Source of the DNA: Erwinia typographi | GTDB taxonomy: Bacteria > Pseudomonadota > Gammaproteobacteria > Enterobacterales > Enterobacteriaceae | Direction: 5' to 3' | Assembly: GCF_000773975.1 (NCBI RefSeq) | Contig: NZ_JRUQ01000042.1 | Coordinates: 1 to 46,090, forward strand | DNA length: 46,090 bases | Shown here: piece after piece, positions 25,183 through 33,315 of the stretch | Position numbering within the stretch: the stretch's first letter is position 1 | How the letters are laid out: every line of letters starts with the position of its first letter | The notes under the pieces: generated by a model | The model's database searches: none | What the model saw: the letters and a program-made list of their open reading frames with translations, nothing else | What the model was told of the DNA's origin: nothing | Made by a program: the position numbers and the translations under genes

Positions 25183-25256
25183 TGGAGCGGCCAGTGGGAA
25201 TCGAACCCGCGTCATCAGCTTGGGAAGCTGAGGTAATACCATTATACGATGGCCGC
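25183..25256 (-). tRNA. tRNA-Gly (anticodon CCC)
   Basis: A 74-base gene including an encoded CCA end. The acceptor arms GCGGCCA and TGGCCGC pair perfectly. The anticodon arm is TCAGC-TTCCCAA-GCTGA, so the anticodon is CCC and reads GGG. The body resembles the E. coli tRNA-Gly(TCC) gene I remember, yet carries CCC. The T stem GCGGG/CCCAC has one C-A mismatch (second pair). It lies 1 base downstream of tRNA-Lys. Confidence 0.93.
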
Positions 25257-25257
25257 C

Positions 25258-25333
<76 letters not shown>

Positions 25334-25489
25334 AAGGCGACAGGCATAATAGCACTAAGTTGAGCCAAATGCTTGAGACAAATCAAAAGTGTGTAACCTT
25401 GCAGGGGGATGGGGGATGATGACGCTGCCCTTACTGAGGGGCGAACCGTGGTCGTTACCAATGCGAGGGCGCTCTGACGGCCAGTCAGA

Positions 25490-25517
25490 ATAAAAGGAGC
25501 GGCAGACCACCGCTCCT
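25490..25517 (-). terminator. Intrinsic terminator of the AfuABC/FbpABC-type operon
   Basis: On the - strand AGGAGCGG and CCGCTCCT form a perfect 8-bp stem with a 7-base loop, followed by TTTTATT. It lies 8 bases after the ATPase stop codon. Classic rho-independent form. Confidence 0.9.
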
Positions 25518-25525
25518 GACAAGAA

Positions 25526-26596
25526 TCAGGATTTCGGGAAAATCCAGAGATGATTCTCGGGCAGCAGCAGATGGCAGTGCTGCGGATCGCGGACATCAGT
25601 GCCATAAGCGCGGATGACAAAATCATCACCTGAAGTGCGGAACAGATATTCCCAGCGGTCGCCAAGATACATACTGGTCAGCAGCGGCAGTTCAAGCTGG
25701 TTTTCGCCGGGGCCGTCCACCAGCTTAACGCGCTCCACGCGGATCACCGCTGTAGCTTCCTGACCCTGTTGCACGCCTTCGCCAGCCAGTCCCCACAGCG
25801 CCCAGCCTTTGCCCTCAATACGCGCTTTACCGTCGCGAATCTCCGTGACTTTGCCGTGCAGGCGGTTATTACTGCCCATAAATTCTGCCGTAAACAGGGT
25901 TGTCGGCGAGCCGTACATCTCCTGTGGCGTCCCCTGTTGTTCAATTTTGCCGTTGTTGAGCAGCAGAATACGATCGGAAATAGCCATCGCCTCGTTCTGA
26001 TCGTGCGTCACCATCAGCGCGGACAGGCCGAGTTTGATAATCAGTTCCCGCAGGAACACGCGGGCCTCTTCACGCAGCTTGGCATCAAGGTTTGACAAGG
26101 GTTCATCAAGCAGGATGACCGGCGGGTTGTAAACCAGAGCACGGCCAATCGCCACGCGCTGTTGCTGACCACCGGAAAGCTGATGTGGATGACGTTTACC
26201 AAGATGGCCGAGGCCAAGCTGATCCAGCACATCCTGAACCCGCTGGGTGATTTCCCCTGAAGCCACTTTGCGCAGCTTTAGCGGGTAGGCCACGTTCTCA
26301 AACACGGTCTTGTGTGGCCATAGCGCATAGGACTGAAACACGAGGCCAAGGTTACGCTCTTCCGCAGGAACCTCACTGCGCGCCGTGCCGTTATAAACGG
26401 TGTTTTTGCCGATGACAATCGTACCCTGAGTGGGTTTTTCCAGCCCGGCGACCGCTCGGAGCAAGGTGGTTTTCCCACTGCCGGAAGGCCCCAGCAAAGA
26501 AACGACCTCGCCGCGTTTCAAATTCATCGACACGCCCTTCAATACCGGATTGTCGCCATAGGTTAAGTGCAGGTTCTCGACCGATAATTCAATCAT
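25526..26596 (-). CDS. ABC transporter ATP-binding protein, FbpC/AfuC/PotA type
   Basis: A 356-residue ATPase. Walker A is GPSGSGKT (near residue 37), the signature is LSGGQQQR, Walker B is VILLDEPLSNLD and the switch is VTHDQNEA. A TOBE-like C-terminal domain follows (NNRLHGKVTEIRDG onward). The ATG at 26596 is chosen because family similarity starts at MIELSVENLHL; a longer open frame reads back into the permease gene in another frame. It overlaps the permease stop by 8 bases. It powers the double permease encoded at 26589-28358. Confidence 0.93.
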   Translation of the reverse strand: MIELSVENLHLTYGDNPVLKGVSMNLKRGEVVSLLGPSGSGKTTLLRAVAGLEKPTQGTIVIGKNTVYNGTARSEVPAEERNLGLVFQSYALWPHKTVFENVAYPLKLRKVASGEITQRVQDVLDQLGLGHLGKRHPHQLSGGQQQRVAIGRALVYNPPVILLDEPLSNLDAKLREEARVFLRELIIKLGLSALMVTHDQNEAMAISDRILLLNNGKIEQQGTPQEMYGSPTTLFTAEFMGSNNRLHGKVTEIRDGKARIEGKGWALWGLAGEGVQQGQEATAVIRVERVKLVDGPGENQLELPLLTSMYLGDRWEYLFRTSGDDFVIRAYGTDVRDPQHCHLLLPENHLWIFPKS

Positions 26597-28358
26597 GTAA
26601 TTTGACTCCAAAACGAAGGGCAATACCCAAGCCCACCACCACCAGCAGGATATTAATAAAGGAGAGGGCCGCGACGATATCAATAGCGCCCGCCGCCCAC
26701 AGAGAAACCAGCATCGAGCCGATGGTCTCCGTTCCCGGCGAAAGCAGGTAGACACCCGTTGAGTATTCACGCTCAAATATCAGGAACATCAGCAGCCATG
26801 AGCCAATCAGGCCATAGCGCGAGAGCGGAATGGTGACGTGGCGAGTAATTTGTCCGCGCGTTGCCCCGGTGCTGCGTGCCGCTTCTTCCAGCTCCGGCCC
26901 AACCTGTAATAGCGTCGCGGAAATCAGCCGCAGCCCGTATGCCATCCACACGACGGTATAGGCCAGCCAGACGCTGAAAATGGTGCTGCGCAATGACCGC
27001 AGCCAGACGATCAGATTATCGCGCAGCCACTGTGACCAGGGCAGCCCGGAAAGCCAGCCCGATTTCAGCGCGTTGTCGAGCCACATCGGCAGAAACAGGA
27101 ACACCCAGAGAAACGCCAGACCGGCAAGCAGTCCGGGCACGGCACGGGGCACCAGCACGCTGTAATCAAGAAACCGGGTGGTATTGTCCGGTTTGCGGTG
27201 CATGGCAATGCCGACAAACAAGTAGCAGGCGACCGCCACCGCGCCGCCGATGACGCCAATAGCCATTGAGTTGACGATGGCGCGCAGCAGGTTCGGCTGT
27301 TGCCAGATAGTGCGGAAGGTGTTGAGCGAGAGTTCATCCCAGAGGGATACGCCAACGCCCCAGTTGGAGATAAAGGCGCGCAGAATGACGCCAATCAGCG
27401 GCACGCCGATAGTGACGGTCAGCCAGAACGCTACCACCGCGCCAGCTACCCAGCGCCATTTCCCCAGCGGTAGCGCGCGCGACTGGGAGGCTTTACCCTT
27501 GACGGTCACAAAGCGATTGGCGGTGCGCATCAGGCGGCGCTGCAACATGACCAGCGGGATGGTGATACAAATCAGCACCACGGCAACCGCTGCCATCAGA
27601 TGATATGAAGGCGTACCGAGTTTATTGGTCAGTTGGTACAAATAGGTTGCCAGCACCATATTGCCCTCGGGATCGCCTAACACCAGCATTAAACCAAACA
27701 CTTCCAGCCCGAGGAAAAACAGTAAAACGATGGCATACAGCATCGACGGACGCACCATGGGCAGGCTGACGGCCGTCATGACCTGTAGCGGTGAGGCTCC
27801 GGCGATGCGCGCGGCTTCTTCAACATCGGAACCGACGCTGCGCAATGCCGAGGAGATATAAAGATAGGCATGTGGAACGTGCGTCAGGCCGGCAATCACC
27901 ACGATGCTCGACATGTCATAAATATTCCACGGCACAAAACCCAGTAAGGACTGGGCCCACAGCGAGAAGAATCCCACCGGTCCGGCAGCTACCACATAGC
28001 CAAATCCCAGCACCATCGGTGAGACAAAGATAGGCACCAGGATCAGCGGCTCGATCAGACGTCTGCCCGGCAAATCAGTACGCACCATCAGAAACGCCAG
28101 GATACCGCCGAGCGGAATAGCAATGACCACCAGCCCGAAGGCCAGAATAAACCCGCTCTTCAGCGCCTTATAGAAATCCGGATCGGTAAAAATAAATTCA
28201 AATGACTCAAGGCTCCACTCTTTTGCCGGAGAAAAGAACGGCGCGGATAAGAAACTTTGTATCACTATGAACGACAGCGGAATGTAGATAACCAGTGCCG
28301 TTATCAACACCACAATGCCACGCGGCAGGCTTTGCCACTTTCTGCGCAATGTACTCAT
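26589..28358 (-). CDS. Fused double permease, FbpB/AfuB type
   Basis: A 589-residue inner-membrane protein with two MetI-like permease halves, about twelve spans. Each half has a coupling loop: EEAARIAGASPLQVMTAVSLP in the first half (shown without its last residues) and EEAARSTGATRGQITRHVTIP in the second. Such fused permeases belong to the ferric-iron/thiamine/phosphonate/sugar-phosphate importers. It starts 87 bases after the binding-protein stop. Its sequence alone does not give the substrate; AfuB relatives import sugar phosphates rather than iron. Confidence 0.92.
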   Translation of the reverse strand: MSTLRRKWQSLPRGIVVLITALVIYIPLSFIVIQSFLSAPFFSPAKEWSLESFEFIFTDPDFYKALKSGFILAFGLVVIAIPLGGILAFLMVRTDLPGRRLIEPLILVPIFVSPMVLGFGYVVAAGPVGFFSLWAQSLLGFVPWNIYDMSSIVVIAGLTHVPHAYLYISSALRSVGSDVEEAARIAGASPLQVMTAVSLPMVRPSMLYAIVLLFFLGLEVFGLMLVLGDPEGNMVLATYLYQLTNKLGTPSYHLMAAVAVVLICITIPLVMLQRRLMRTANRFVTVKGKASQSRALPLGKWRWVAGAVVAFWLTVTIGVPLIGVILRAFISNWGVGVSLWDELSLNTFRTIWQQPNLLRAIVNSMAIGVIGGAVAVACYLFVGIAMHRKPDNTTRFLDYSVLVPRAVPGLLAGLAFLWVFLFLPMWLDNALKSGWLSGLPWSQWLRDNLIVWLRSLRSTIFSVWLAYTVVWMAYGLRLISATLLQVGPELEEAARSTGATRGQITRHVTIPLSRYGLIGSWLLMFLIFEREYSTGVYLLSPGTETIGSMLVSLWAAGAIDIVAALSFINILLVVVGLGIALRFGVKLHD

Positions 28359-28445
28359 ATTTTGTCCCTGGTCTGGAAGCCCAGAATAGCGAGATCAGGT
28401 AGGGGAAAAGAGGCGCGACGACCGCGTCGCGCTTTCGTCATGCCA

Positions 28446-29534
28446 TTATTTGGCAGCGGCTTCGCGCCACTGTTTGATGTAATCAAGGCGCTTTTTCGGT
28501 TGCAGAAACTCGAGCAGACTTTCATCAACCGGAATAGGTTTCAACGCCTTACCCAGCATTTTGGTCATGCCGTCGATGTCGTTTTTACCGTCGATATCGT
28601 TACGGATTGAGGGGATATCTGCCTGACTTGCCAGTATGCTTTGCCCTTTTTCAGACAGCACATAGTCCAGCCACAGTTTTGCTGCATTGCTGTTCTGTGA
28701 CTGCTGGCTGATGAAGGAAACCCGTGACAGCACCAGGGTGTAGTCCTTCGGATAGGAGATACCCAGCGAGGGATCGGTTTTAGCGCGAGCTTCGGCATAG
28801 GAACCCAGAATGTTAAAGCCAATCAGGTTTTCGCCCGACGATACGCGTTCCATCATGGTGCCGGTTGAAGACTGCACCGCTAAGCCACCTTTGGCGACGC
28901 CAGCCAGCGTTTGGAAATAGTTTGGATCGGCTTTGGAATCCTGGGCAGATAGCATAAAGCCAAGACCGGATTTTTCGATATCGTAGGTAGTGACTTTGCC
29001 CTTAAACTTATCGGCCTGGCTGCTGATGAGCTTCGCCAGCGCCGTGTGGGAATCGGGAACTTCGCCTGCCGGAATCAGGCGTTTGTTATAGATAAACACC
29101 ACCGGCTCGTAAGTGGTGCCGTAAGCCTTGTTATTCCATACCGCCCATTTGGGTAACTGGCCCTGTTCAGGAGATTTATATTCCTGAGCATAATCGGTTG
29201 CGAGCTTCAGCGCGGTGTCCATGGAAGAGCTCCAGATGACATCGCCGCTGCCGCCGCCCGAAGCTTGTTCGCTGATAAAGCGGTTGTACAACTCGGTGCT
29301 GTTCATGTCGTTGTATTCAACTTTGATGCCAGGGTAGGCCGCTTCAAAGCCCTGGATCAGCGGTCCGGCCGCTTTGGTATCGGTTGTCGAGTACACCACC
29401 ACTTTGCCTTCTTTGGTCGCGGCATCGACGACTTTTTGATAGTCAGCCGGATAGCCTTGAGGTAATGCAGACATTGCAGAAGAAGACACCAGCACCGCAG
29501 CGGCAAGCAGAGAGAGAGGGAAAATGTTTGACAT
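28446..29534 (-). CDS. Periplasmic binding protein, FbpA/AfuA family
   Basis: A 362-residue protein with a Sec signal peptide (residues 1-22, cleavage after A-M-S-A). The mature start G-K-V-V-V-Y-S-T-T-D and the D-V-I-W-S-S-S-M-D region are those of the family annotated as iron(III)-binding. I see no adjacent-tyrosine iron-site pair of the FbpA kind in the C-terminal half, so iron is unlikely. The neighbouring citrate/C4-dicarboxylate-type two-component genes favour an organic anion or sugar phosphate. The ATG at 29534 has AAAAGG 9 bases upstream; that site can be hidden in a leader hairpin. Confidence 0.9.
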   Translation of the reverse strand: MSNIFPLSLLAAAVLVSSSAMSALPQGYPADYQKVVDAATKEGKVVVYSTTDTKAAGPLIQGFEAAYPGIKVEYNDMNSTELYNRFISEQASGGGSGDVIWSSSMDTALKLATDYAQEYKSPEQGQLPKWAVWNNKAYGTTYEPVVFIYNKRLIPAGEVPDSHTALAKLISSQADKFKGKVTTYDIEKSGLGFMLSAQDSKADPNYFQTLAGVAKGGLAVQSSTGTMMERVSSGENLIGFNILGSYAEARAKTDPSLGISYPKDYTLVLSRVSFISQQSQNSNAAKLWLDYVLSEKGQSILASQADIPSIRNDIDGKNDIDGMTKMLGKALKPIPVDESLLEFLQPKKRLDYIKQWREAAAK

Positions 29535-29542
29535 TATAATTA

Positions 29543-29573
29543 ACCTTTTAGTTACACTTTGGGAACTAAAGGT
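29543..29573 (-). promoter_or_regulatory. Leader hairpin covering the ribosome site of the binding-protein gene
   Basis: In the - strand mRNA ACCTTTAGTT (29573-29564) pairs with AACTAAAAGGT (29553-29543) over 10 base pairs with one bulged A and a 10-base loop. The 3' arm contains the AAAAGG ribosome site. As DNA it is a dyad that could instead bind the adjacent response regulator. A palindrome TTGCC-A-GGCAA (29592-29602) overlaps a tentative -35, with TATGTT as a -10 16 bases on. Confidence 0.5.
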
Positions 29574-29707
29574 CAACATAACCGATGCCGTTTGCCAGGC
29601 AAGAGGGGACGATTGTTATCTTCCTGAAGTGTGATTGTTGGCGCTCTTTAGGCAATTAACACCATAAAAACCACAAAAAGCGCGTGAAAATCAGCCCGCC
29701 TCAAGCC

Positions 29708-30424
29708 TCATTTTTGCCCGGATCGCGCAGTATCGGATATTTTGCGGTAGAGCCGTCTTGGATGACCGATATGGCCATATTGCATCTCGACTCCGATGAA
29801 GTTGATTTCCACACAGTATTCCAGGTAACGGCGTCCCGTCGTTTTGCTGATCCCAACTTTTTCCACCACCTGTTCCACGGACCAGTTGGCCTCCGGTTTA
29901 TCGATAAAAACGCGCTTAACCCGTTCAAGGGTGGTGGGTTCAATCCCTTTTAGCGAAGGAGCTGACGGCGTTTCGCTGGCTGGCAGATTAAACAGCCGGT
30001 CCAGGGCATGTTGATCAACCACCTTCACCTGGCGCAAGGTTTGCACCAGCAGCATAAAACGTTGCAGAGAAGCGCGCAGGCGGTGAAAAAATACCGGCTT
30101 GATAAGGTAGTCGAAGGCACCGCTACGCATCGCGTGGCTACAGGTTTGCATATCGCTGGCGGCAGTGATGAAAATAACTGAACAATCAAAGCTTTTCAGC
30201 AGTGGGCTGTCAATCAACTCCACGCCCTGACCGTCAGGCAAATAGTTGTCGAGCAGCACCAGCCGGGGCTGATGTAAGCGAAGAAGCGTCCGCGCCTGTT
30301 CCAAAGTGGCGGCGATGCCCACCACGCGCAGGTGGAAATTTTGCTCGATAAACTCCCGATGTAAATCGGCAAGATACGGCTCATCTTCAACAATGACGAC
30401 ATCAAGTGGCCGGGTGTTAGTCAT
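29708..30424 (-). CDS. Response regulator, CitB/DcuR/DpiA family
   Basis: A 238-residue two-component regulator. The receiver domain occupies residues 8-125, with acidic pocket E13-D14, phosphoacceptor Asp59 in VLLDNYLPDG and Lys in the LIKPV segment. The C-terminal part (about 170-225) is the helix-turn-helix of the CitB class (SVEQVVEKVGISKTTGRRY). It overlaps the sensor gene by 4 bases, so the pair is co-translated. Gene order, same strand and position suggest that it controls the binding protein-permease-ATPase operon just downstream. Confidence 0.93.
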   Translation of the reverse strand: MTNTRPLDVVIVEDEPYLADLHREFIEQNFHLRVVGIAATLEQARTLLRLHQPRLVLLDNYLPDGQGVELIDSPLLKSFDCSVIFITAASDMQTCSHAMRSGAFDYLIKPVFFHRLRASLQRFMLLVQTLRQVKVVDQHALDRLFNLPASETPSAPSLKGIEPTTLERVKRVFIDKPEANWSVEQVVEKVGISKTTGRRYLEYCVEINFIGVEMQYGHIGHPRRLYRKISDTARSGQK

Positions 30425-32070
30425 GAGCGTTGTCCTGTTGAAACAGCGATCTGGAACGGGATAAACACAGAAAAAAGGGTCCCTTGCGGCGTATTGTCAG
30501 TGATTTCAATGCTGCCGCCAGCCTGATTGACGTATCCTGCCACCAGATAAAGGCCAATACCGTGTTCCAGGCCCGCCTTCTCGTTGCCGCTTTGCGGCTT
30601 ACTGGTAATACCCTGCTCAAAGAGATGTGGTTTCACACTGTCGTCAACCCCGCACCCCTTATCGGCTACTTCTATCAGAATCTCTTGATTTCTGTCTGAA
30701 ATATACAGCTCTACGGGCGTTGAGGGCGTCAGGGTTTTCAGCGTGGCATCCACGGCGTTATCCAGCAGATTGCCAATGATCGACATCAATTCCGTTTCGC
30801 TAATGGCTGCCGGGATGCGGCTTAACTGACAGGCCGGGTCAAATATCAGCTCAATGCCTTTCTCTCGTGCGCTGACGAATTTCCCCAGCAGCAGTCCACA
30901 AAGTGCCGGTGAAGTGAAGCGGGTAGAGACAAAATCCAGCACGTTCTGCGCGCCCTCGGACTGTGCCTGTATATAGCGCATCGCATCGTCATAGCGCTGC
31001 ATTTGTAACAGTCCAACCAGCGTCGCGGTCCAGTTCAACTGTTCGTGACGAATAATGCGCAGACTGTCTGCGTAACGCGTCACCTGGCTTAGCTGGCTGC
31101 TAAGGGTATTGATGTCGTTTTTATCGCGAAAGCTAAATACCCAGCCGCTTTCTTTGCCCGGTTCCAGTTCGATAGCTACCCGGTTGACGATGACCTGCCG
31201 CTGATTCAGTACGGTGATTTGATCGTGATGATGACCGTTATCGGTCACGCCGCTTTGGGTAAAAAACGCCGGGGGAATTTTGACTACGTCTGCAAGCGGT
31301 TTTCCGAGGAGTTCTTTTTCCGTCTGATGGATATCAAAGAGCTCCCTTGCCGCCCGGTTAACCAAAATCAGCTGCTTTTCGGCATCAACGGCAAATACGC
31401 CTTCATACATCGCTTCAAGCAGGGCCTTTTGCTGCAGCACCAACAGCGCGATATCTTTTGGCTCCAGCCAGAACATCTGTTTTTTGACGTTGCGGCTGAA
31501 AATCCATGAAAAGATAAACAGCAGCAGTAGCAGAGCCAGGCCGTACAGACCCGCCTGCCAGAGCAGCCGGGCATTGATATTGGCGATATAGGAGGTGAGG
31601 TAACCTACCGAGACAATGCCGATCACCTGATGATGAGAATCAAAAATCGGCGCCTTGCTGCGCAGCGAAACGCCAATGCCGCCCTGACGAACAGAAATAA
31701 TGATTTTTCCCTGCAATACCTCGGCATTATCACCGCCAATCATCGGTAAGTTCAGTCGTTCCGGCGATTCTGAATGGTACAGATGCTGCTCGCGCACGTC
31801 GCCAATCACGATATAACTGGCATCGCTCTGATTGCGCAGAGGCTGAATTAAACGGGCAATTCCCGCGATATCACGGCTAGCCACTTTTTCCGCCAGGCCT
31901 GGCATCAGCGCGATTTCACTGGCCTGCACCCGCGCGCGTTGTCCCAGATCGTGATGCAGCTGTCGGTCGATAAAATGAAACAGGATCGTGCCAAGCAGCG
32001 CTAGCAGCAGGCAGGAAAATAAAACCAGAGACAAAAAGAGTTTCACCTGAAAAGGTAATCTGCGTTTCAT
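30421..32070 (-). CDS. Sensor histidine kinase, CitA/DcuS/DpiB family
   Basis: A 549-residue membrane sensor. It has a first span at about 10-32, a periplasmic sensing domain at 35-170 of the CitA/DcuS PAS-like type (with the family GIVSVGYL strand before the membrane), a second span at about 173-192, a cytoplasmic PAS domain at about 215-320, His342 in RIIRHEQLNW, and the ATPase boxes GNLLDNAVDA, DKGCGVDD and GIGLYLV. Family members sense citrate, C4-dicarboxylates or related carboxylates. The AfuABC/FbpABC-type transporter downstream is therefore likely to carry an organic anion. Confidence 0.93.
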   Translation of the reverse strand: MKRRLPFQVKLFLSLVLFSCLLLALLGTILFHFIDRQLHHDLGQRARVQASEIALMPGLAEKVASRDIAGIARLIQPLRNQSDASYIVIGDVREQHLYHSESPERLNLPMIGGDNAEVLQGKIIISVRQGGIGVSLRSKAPIFDSHHQVIGIVSVGYLTSYIANINARLLWQAGLYGLALLLLLFIFSWIFSRNVKKQMFWLEPKDIALLVLQQKALLEAMYEGVFAVDAEKQLILVNRAARELFDIHQTEKELLGKPLADVVKIPPAFFTQSGVTDNGHHHDQITVLNQRQVIVNRVAIELEPGKESGWVFSFRDKNDINTLSSQLSQVTRYADSLRIIRHEQLNWTATLVGLLQMQRYDDAMRYIQAQSEGAQNVLDFVSTRFTSPALCGLLLGKFVSAREKGIELIFDPACQLSRIPAAISETELMSIIGNLLDNAVDATLKTLTPSTPVELYISDRNQEILIEVADKGCGVDDSVKPHLFEQGITSKPQSGNEKAGLEHGIGLYLVAGYVNQAGGSIEITDNTPQGTLFSVFIPFQIAVSTGQRS

Positions 32071-32284
32071 ACGGCCTGCTGTGGGGAGAACAGGAAAGGG
32101 ACATGCAGTGAGCCTAACACGTCAAAATGGCGGCGGTAATCTGGCAGCGGCAGAGTTGTGAGCTGGCTAGACTCTCTGGTATTCACGCCCGAGTAATCAG
32201 CGGGAGATAGGGCAACGCCATAGCCTTTCTGTCGCTGAGCGGGTAAGGTAACTCTATGTGTATCTATTGAGACAGGGTTGAACA

Positions 32285-32821
32285 TTGAGTCAGGAATTTG
32301 CTGTATTTGGCGGCGGCTGCTTCTGGTGCACCGAAGCCATTTTTAAGTCAATCCACGGCGTGCAGTCCGTGGTGAGCGGGTACACCGGAGGAAACGTTCC
32401 GTTCCCCACCTATGATCAGGTCTATTCCGATACAACCGGTCACGCTGAAGCGGTCAGGATTGTGTTCGATCCGCAGCTGGTCAGCTTTGCCGATCTCCTT
32501 GATATCCACTTTGCTACTCACGATCCTACCCAGCCGAGTGTGAAAGAGGGCGTCGTTCGCACCCGCTATCGTTCTGCCATTTTCCCCGTCAGTGAAGCCC
32601 AGCGAGCGGAAGCCCTGGTGGCGATAGCCGGAATGGAAAAAGAGCTGTCAAAGCCGCTGGTGACGACCCTTGAGCCCTTTACCGAATGGTATGACGCGGA
32701 GGACTATCATCAGAATTTCTGGGAAAAAGAAGGCCAGGAAAACGCCTTCTGCATGATGAATATTCCCTCCAAGCTGGCAAAACTGAGAGATAAGTTCCCT
32801 CAAAACCGCCCAACAGAGTAA
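32285..32821 (+). CDS. msrA: Peptide-methionine (S)-S-oxide reductase, short form
   Basis: A 178-residue repair enzyme that reduces methionine-S-sulfoxide. The catalytic motif GGGCFWCTE gives Cys12 as the attacking residue. The family GYTGG...YDQVYSDTTGHAEAV segment follows (here from residue 38), and HHxNF-like DYHQNF is near 146. It starts with TTG, and GGG about 9 bases upstream is a weak ribosome site. The protein is shorter than E. coli MsrA because the N-terminal extension is missing. A small lipoprotein gene follows 36 bases downstream. Confidence 0.92.
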   Translation: MSQEFAVFGGGCFWCTEAIFKSIHGVQSVVSGYTGGNVPFPTYDQVYSDTTGHAEAVRIVFDPQLVSFADLLDIHFATHDPTQPSVKEGVVRTRYRSAIFPVSEAQRAEALVAIAGMEKELSKPLVTTLEPFTEWYDAEDYHQNFWEKEGQENAFCMMNIPSKLAKLRDKFPQNRPTE

Positions 32822-32857
32822 CTCACAGGTTCGGGCGTTATGCTCGCAGGGGACTTT

Positions 32858-32986
32858 ATGAAGACCGTTGTTATTATCGTAGCCTGTCTGTTTCTCTCAG
32901 GCTGCGCATCAGGAATTGCTTCGTTAATTCCCTCTTCTGACGTCTGTCCTAATGGTATTGACAGCGTCACCGGGCAGTGCCGATAA
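32858..32986 (+). CDS. Small lipoprotein (42 aa)
   Basis: A 42-residue lipoprotein precursor that is easily missed because of its size. The signal MKTVVIIVACLFLSGC places the lipidated Cys at 16, with L-S-G-C as lipobox. The mature part has only 27 residues and two more cysteines (V-C-P and Q-C-R). The ribosome site AGGGG is 6 bases before the ATG. +2 is Ala, so outer-membrane sorting is expected. It probably shares the msrA transcript. Confidence 0.75.
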   Translation: MKTVVIIVACLFLSGCASGIASLIPSSDVCPNGIDSVTGQCR

Positions 32987-32997
32987 ACTGCCAGCGG

Positions 32998-33036
32998 CCC
33001 GCTGAATAAATTAAATTTATCTATTTATTCAGCGGG
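32998..33036. repeat. 14-bp perfect inverted repeat after the small lipoprotein gene
   Basis: 32998-33011 (CCCGCTGAATAAAT) is perfectly complementary to 33023-33036, with an 11-base A/T-rich loop. It starts 11 bases after the lipoprotein stop. It should form a very stable RNA hairpin, but no T-run follows on either strand. It may act as an mRNA 3'-end stabiliser or a factor-dependent terminator. Confidence 0.7.
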
Positions 33037-33315
33037 GTGGCGTTTATCGCAGGCTGACTCTGGCCCAATCTGCATTTTTCTTATTAATTTGTGTGGTTTT
33101 TAGCTATTAATCCTCAGGATTGATCCGGTTAAAGCGTTATTTAGAGCAATCAGGCGTGGATACACAGGGGTAATTTTAACCTTTTGATTTTTAGCAACTA
33201 TTAATTTAAGTAACTAAAGAAACTGAATTTGTAGTTAAAAGTAAATGTGATTTGTTAGCAAATTGATTAAAAATCGCGGCTTAAATTTTAACAATAGTTA
33301 AACAAAGTTGCCTAT
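33037..33315 (+). promoter_or_regulatory. A/T-rich upstream region of mqo
   Basis: No gene is seen in these 279 bases. Several GTTA-type elements, including GTTAAAAGTAA, TTGTTAGCAAATT and GTTAAACA, lie within 85 bases of the start codon. They resemble the tandem GTTAA repeats of ArcA sites. E. coli mqo is ArcA-repressed, so the reading is plausible but unproven. Confidence 0.35.

Noticed and set aside
28446..29534. Calling the binding protein a ferric-iron binder
   Set aside because: No Fur box upstream, no visible tyrosine pair, and a carboxylate-type two-component system alongside.
32067..32285. 72-codon frame on the - strand between the sensor kinase and msrA
   Set aside because: Overlaps the msrA start and the kinase start region; no recognisable protein features.
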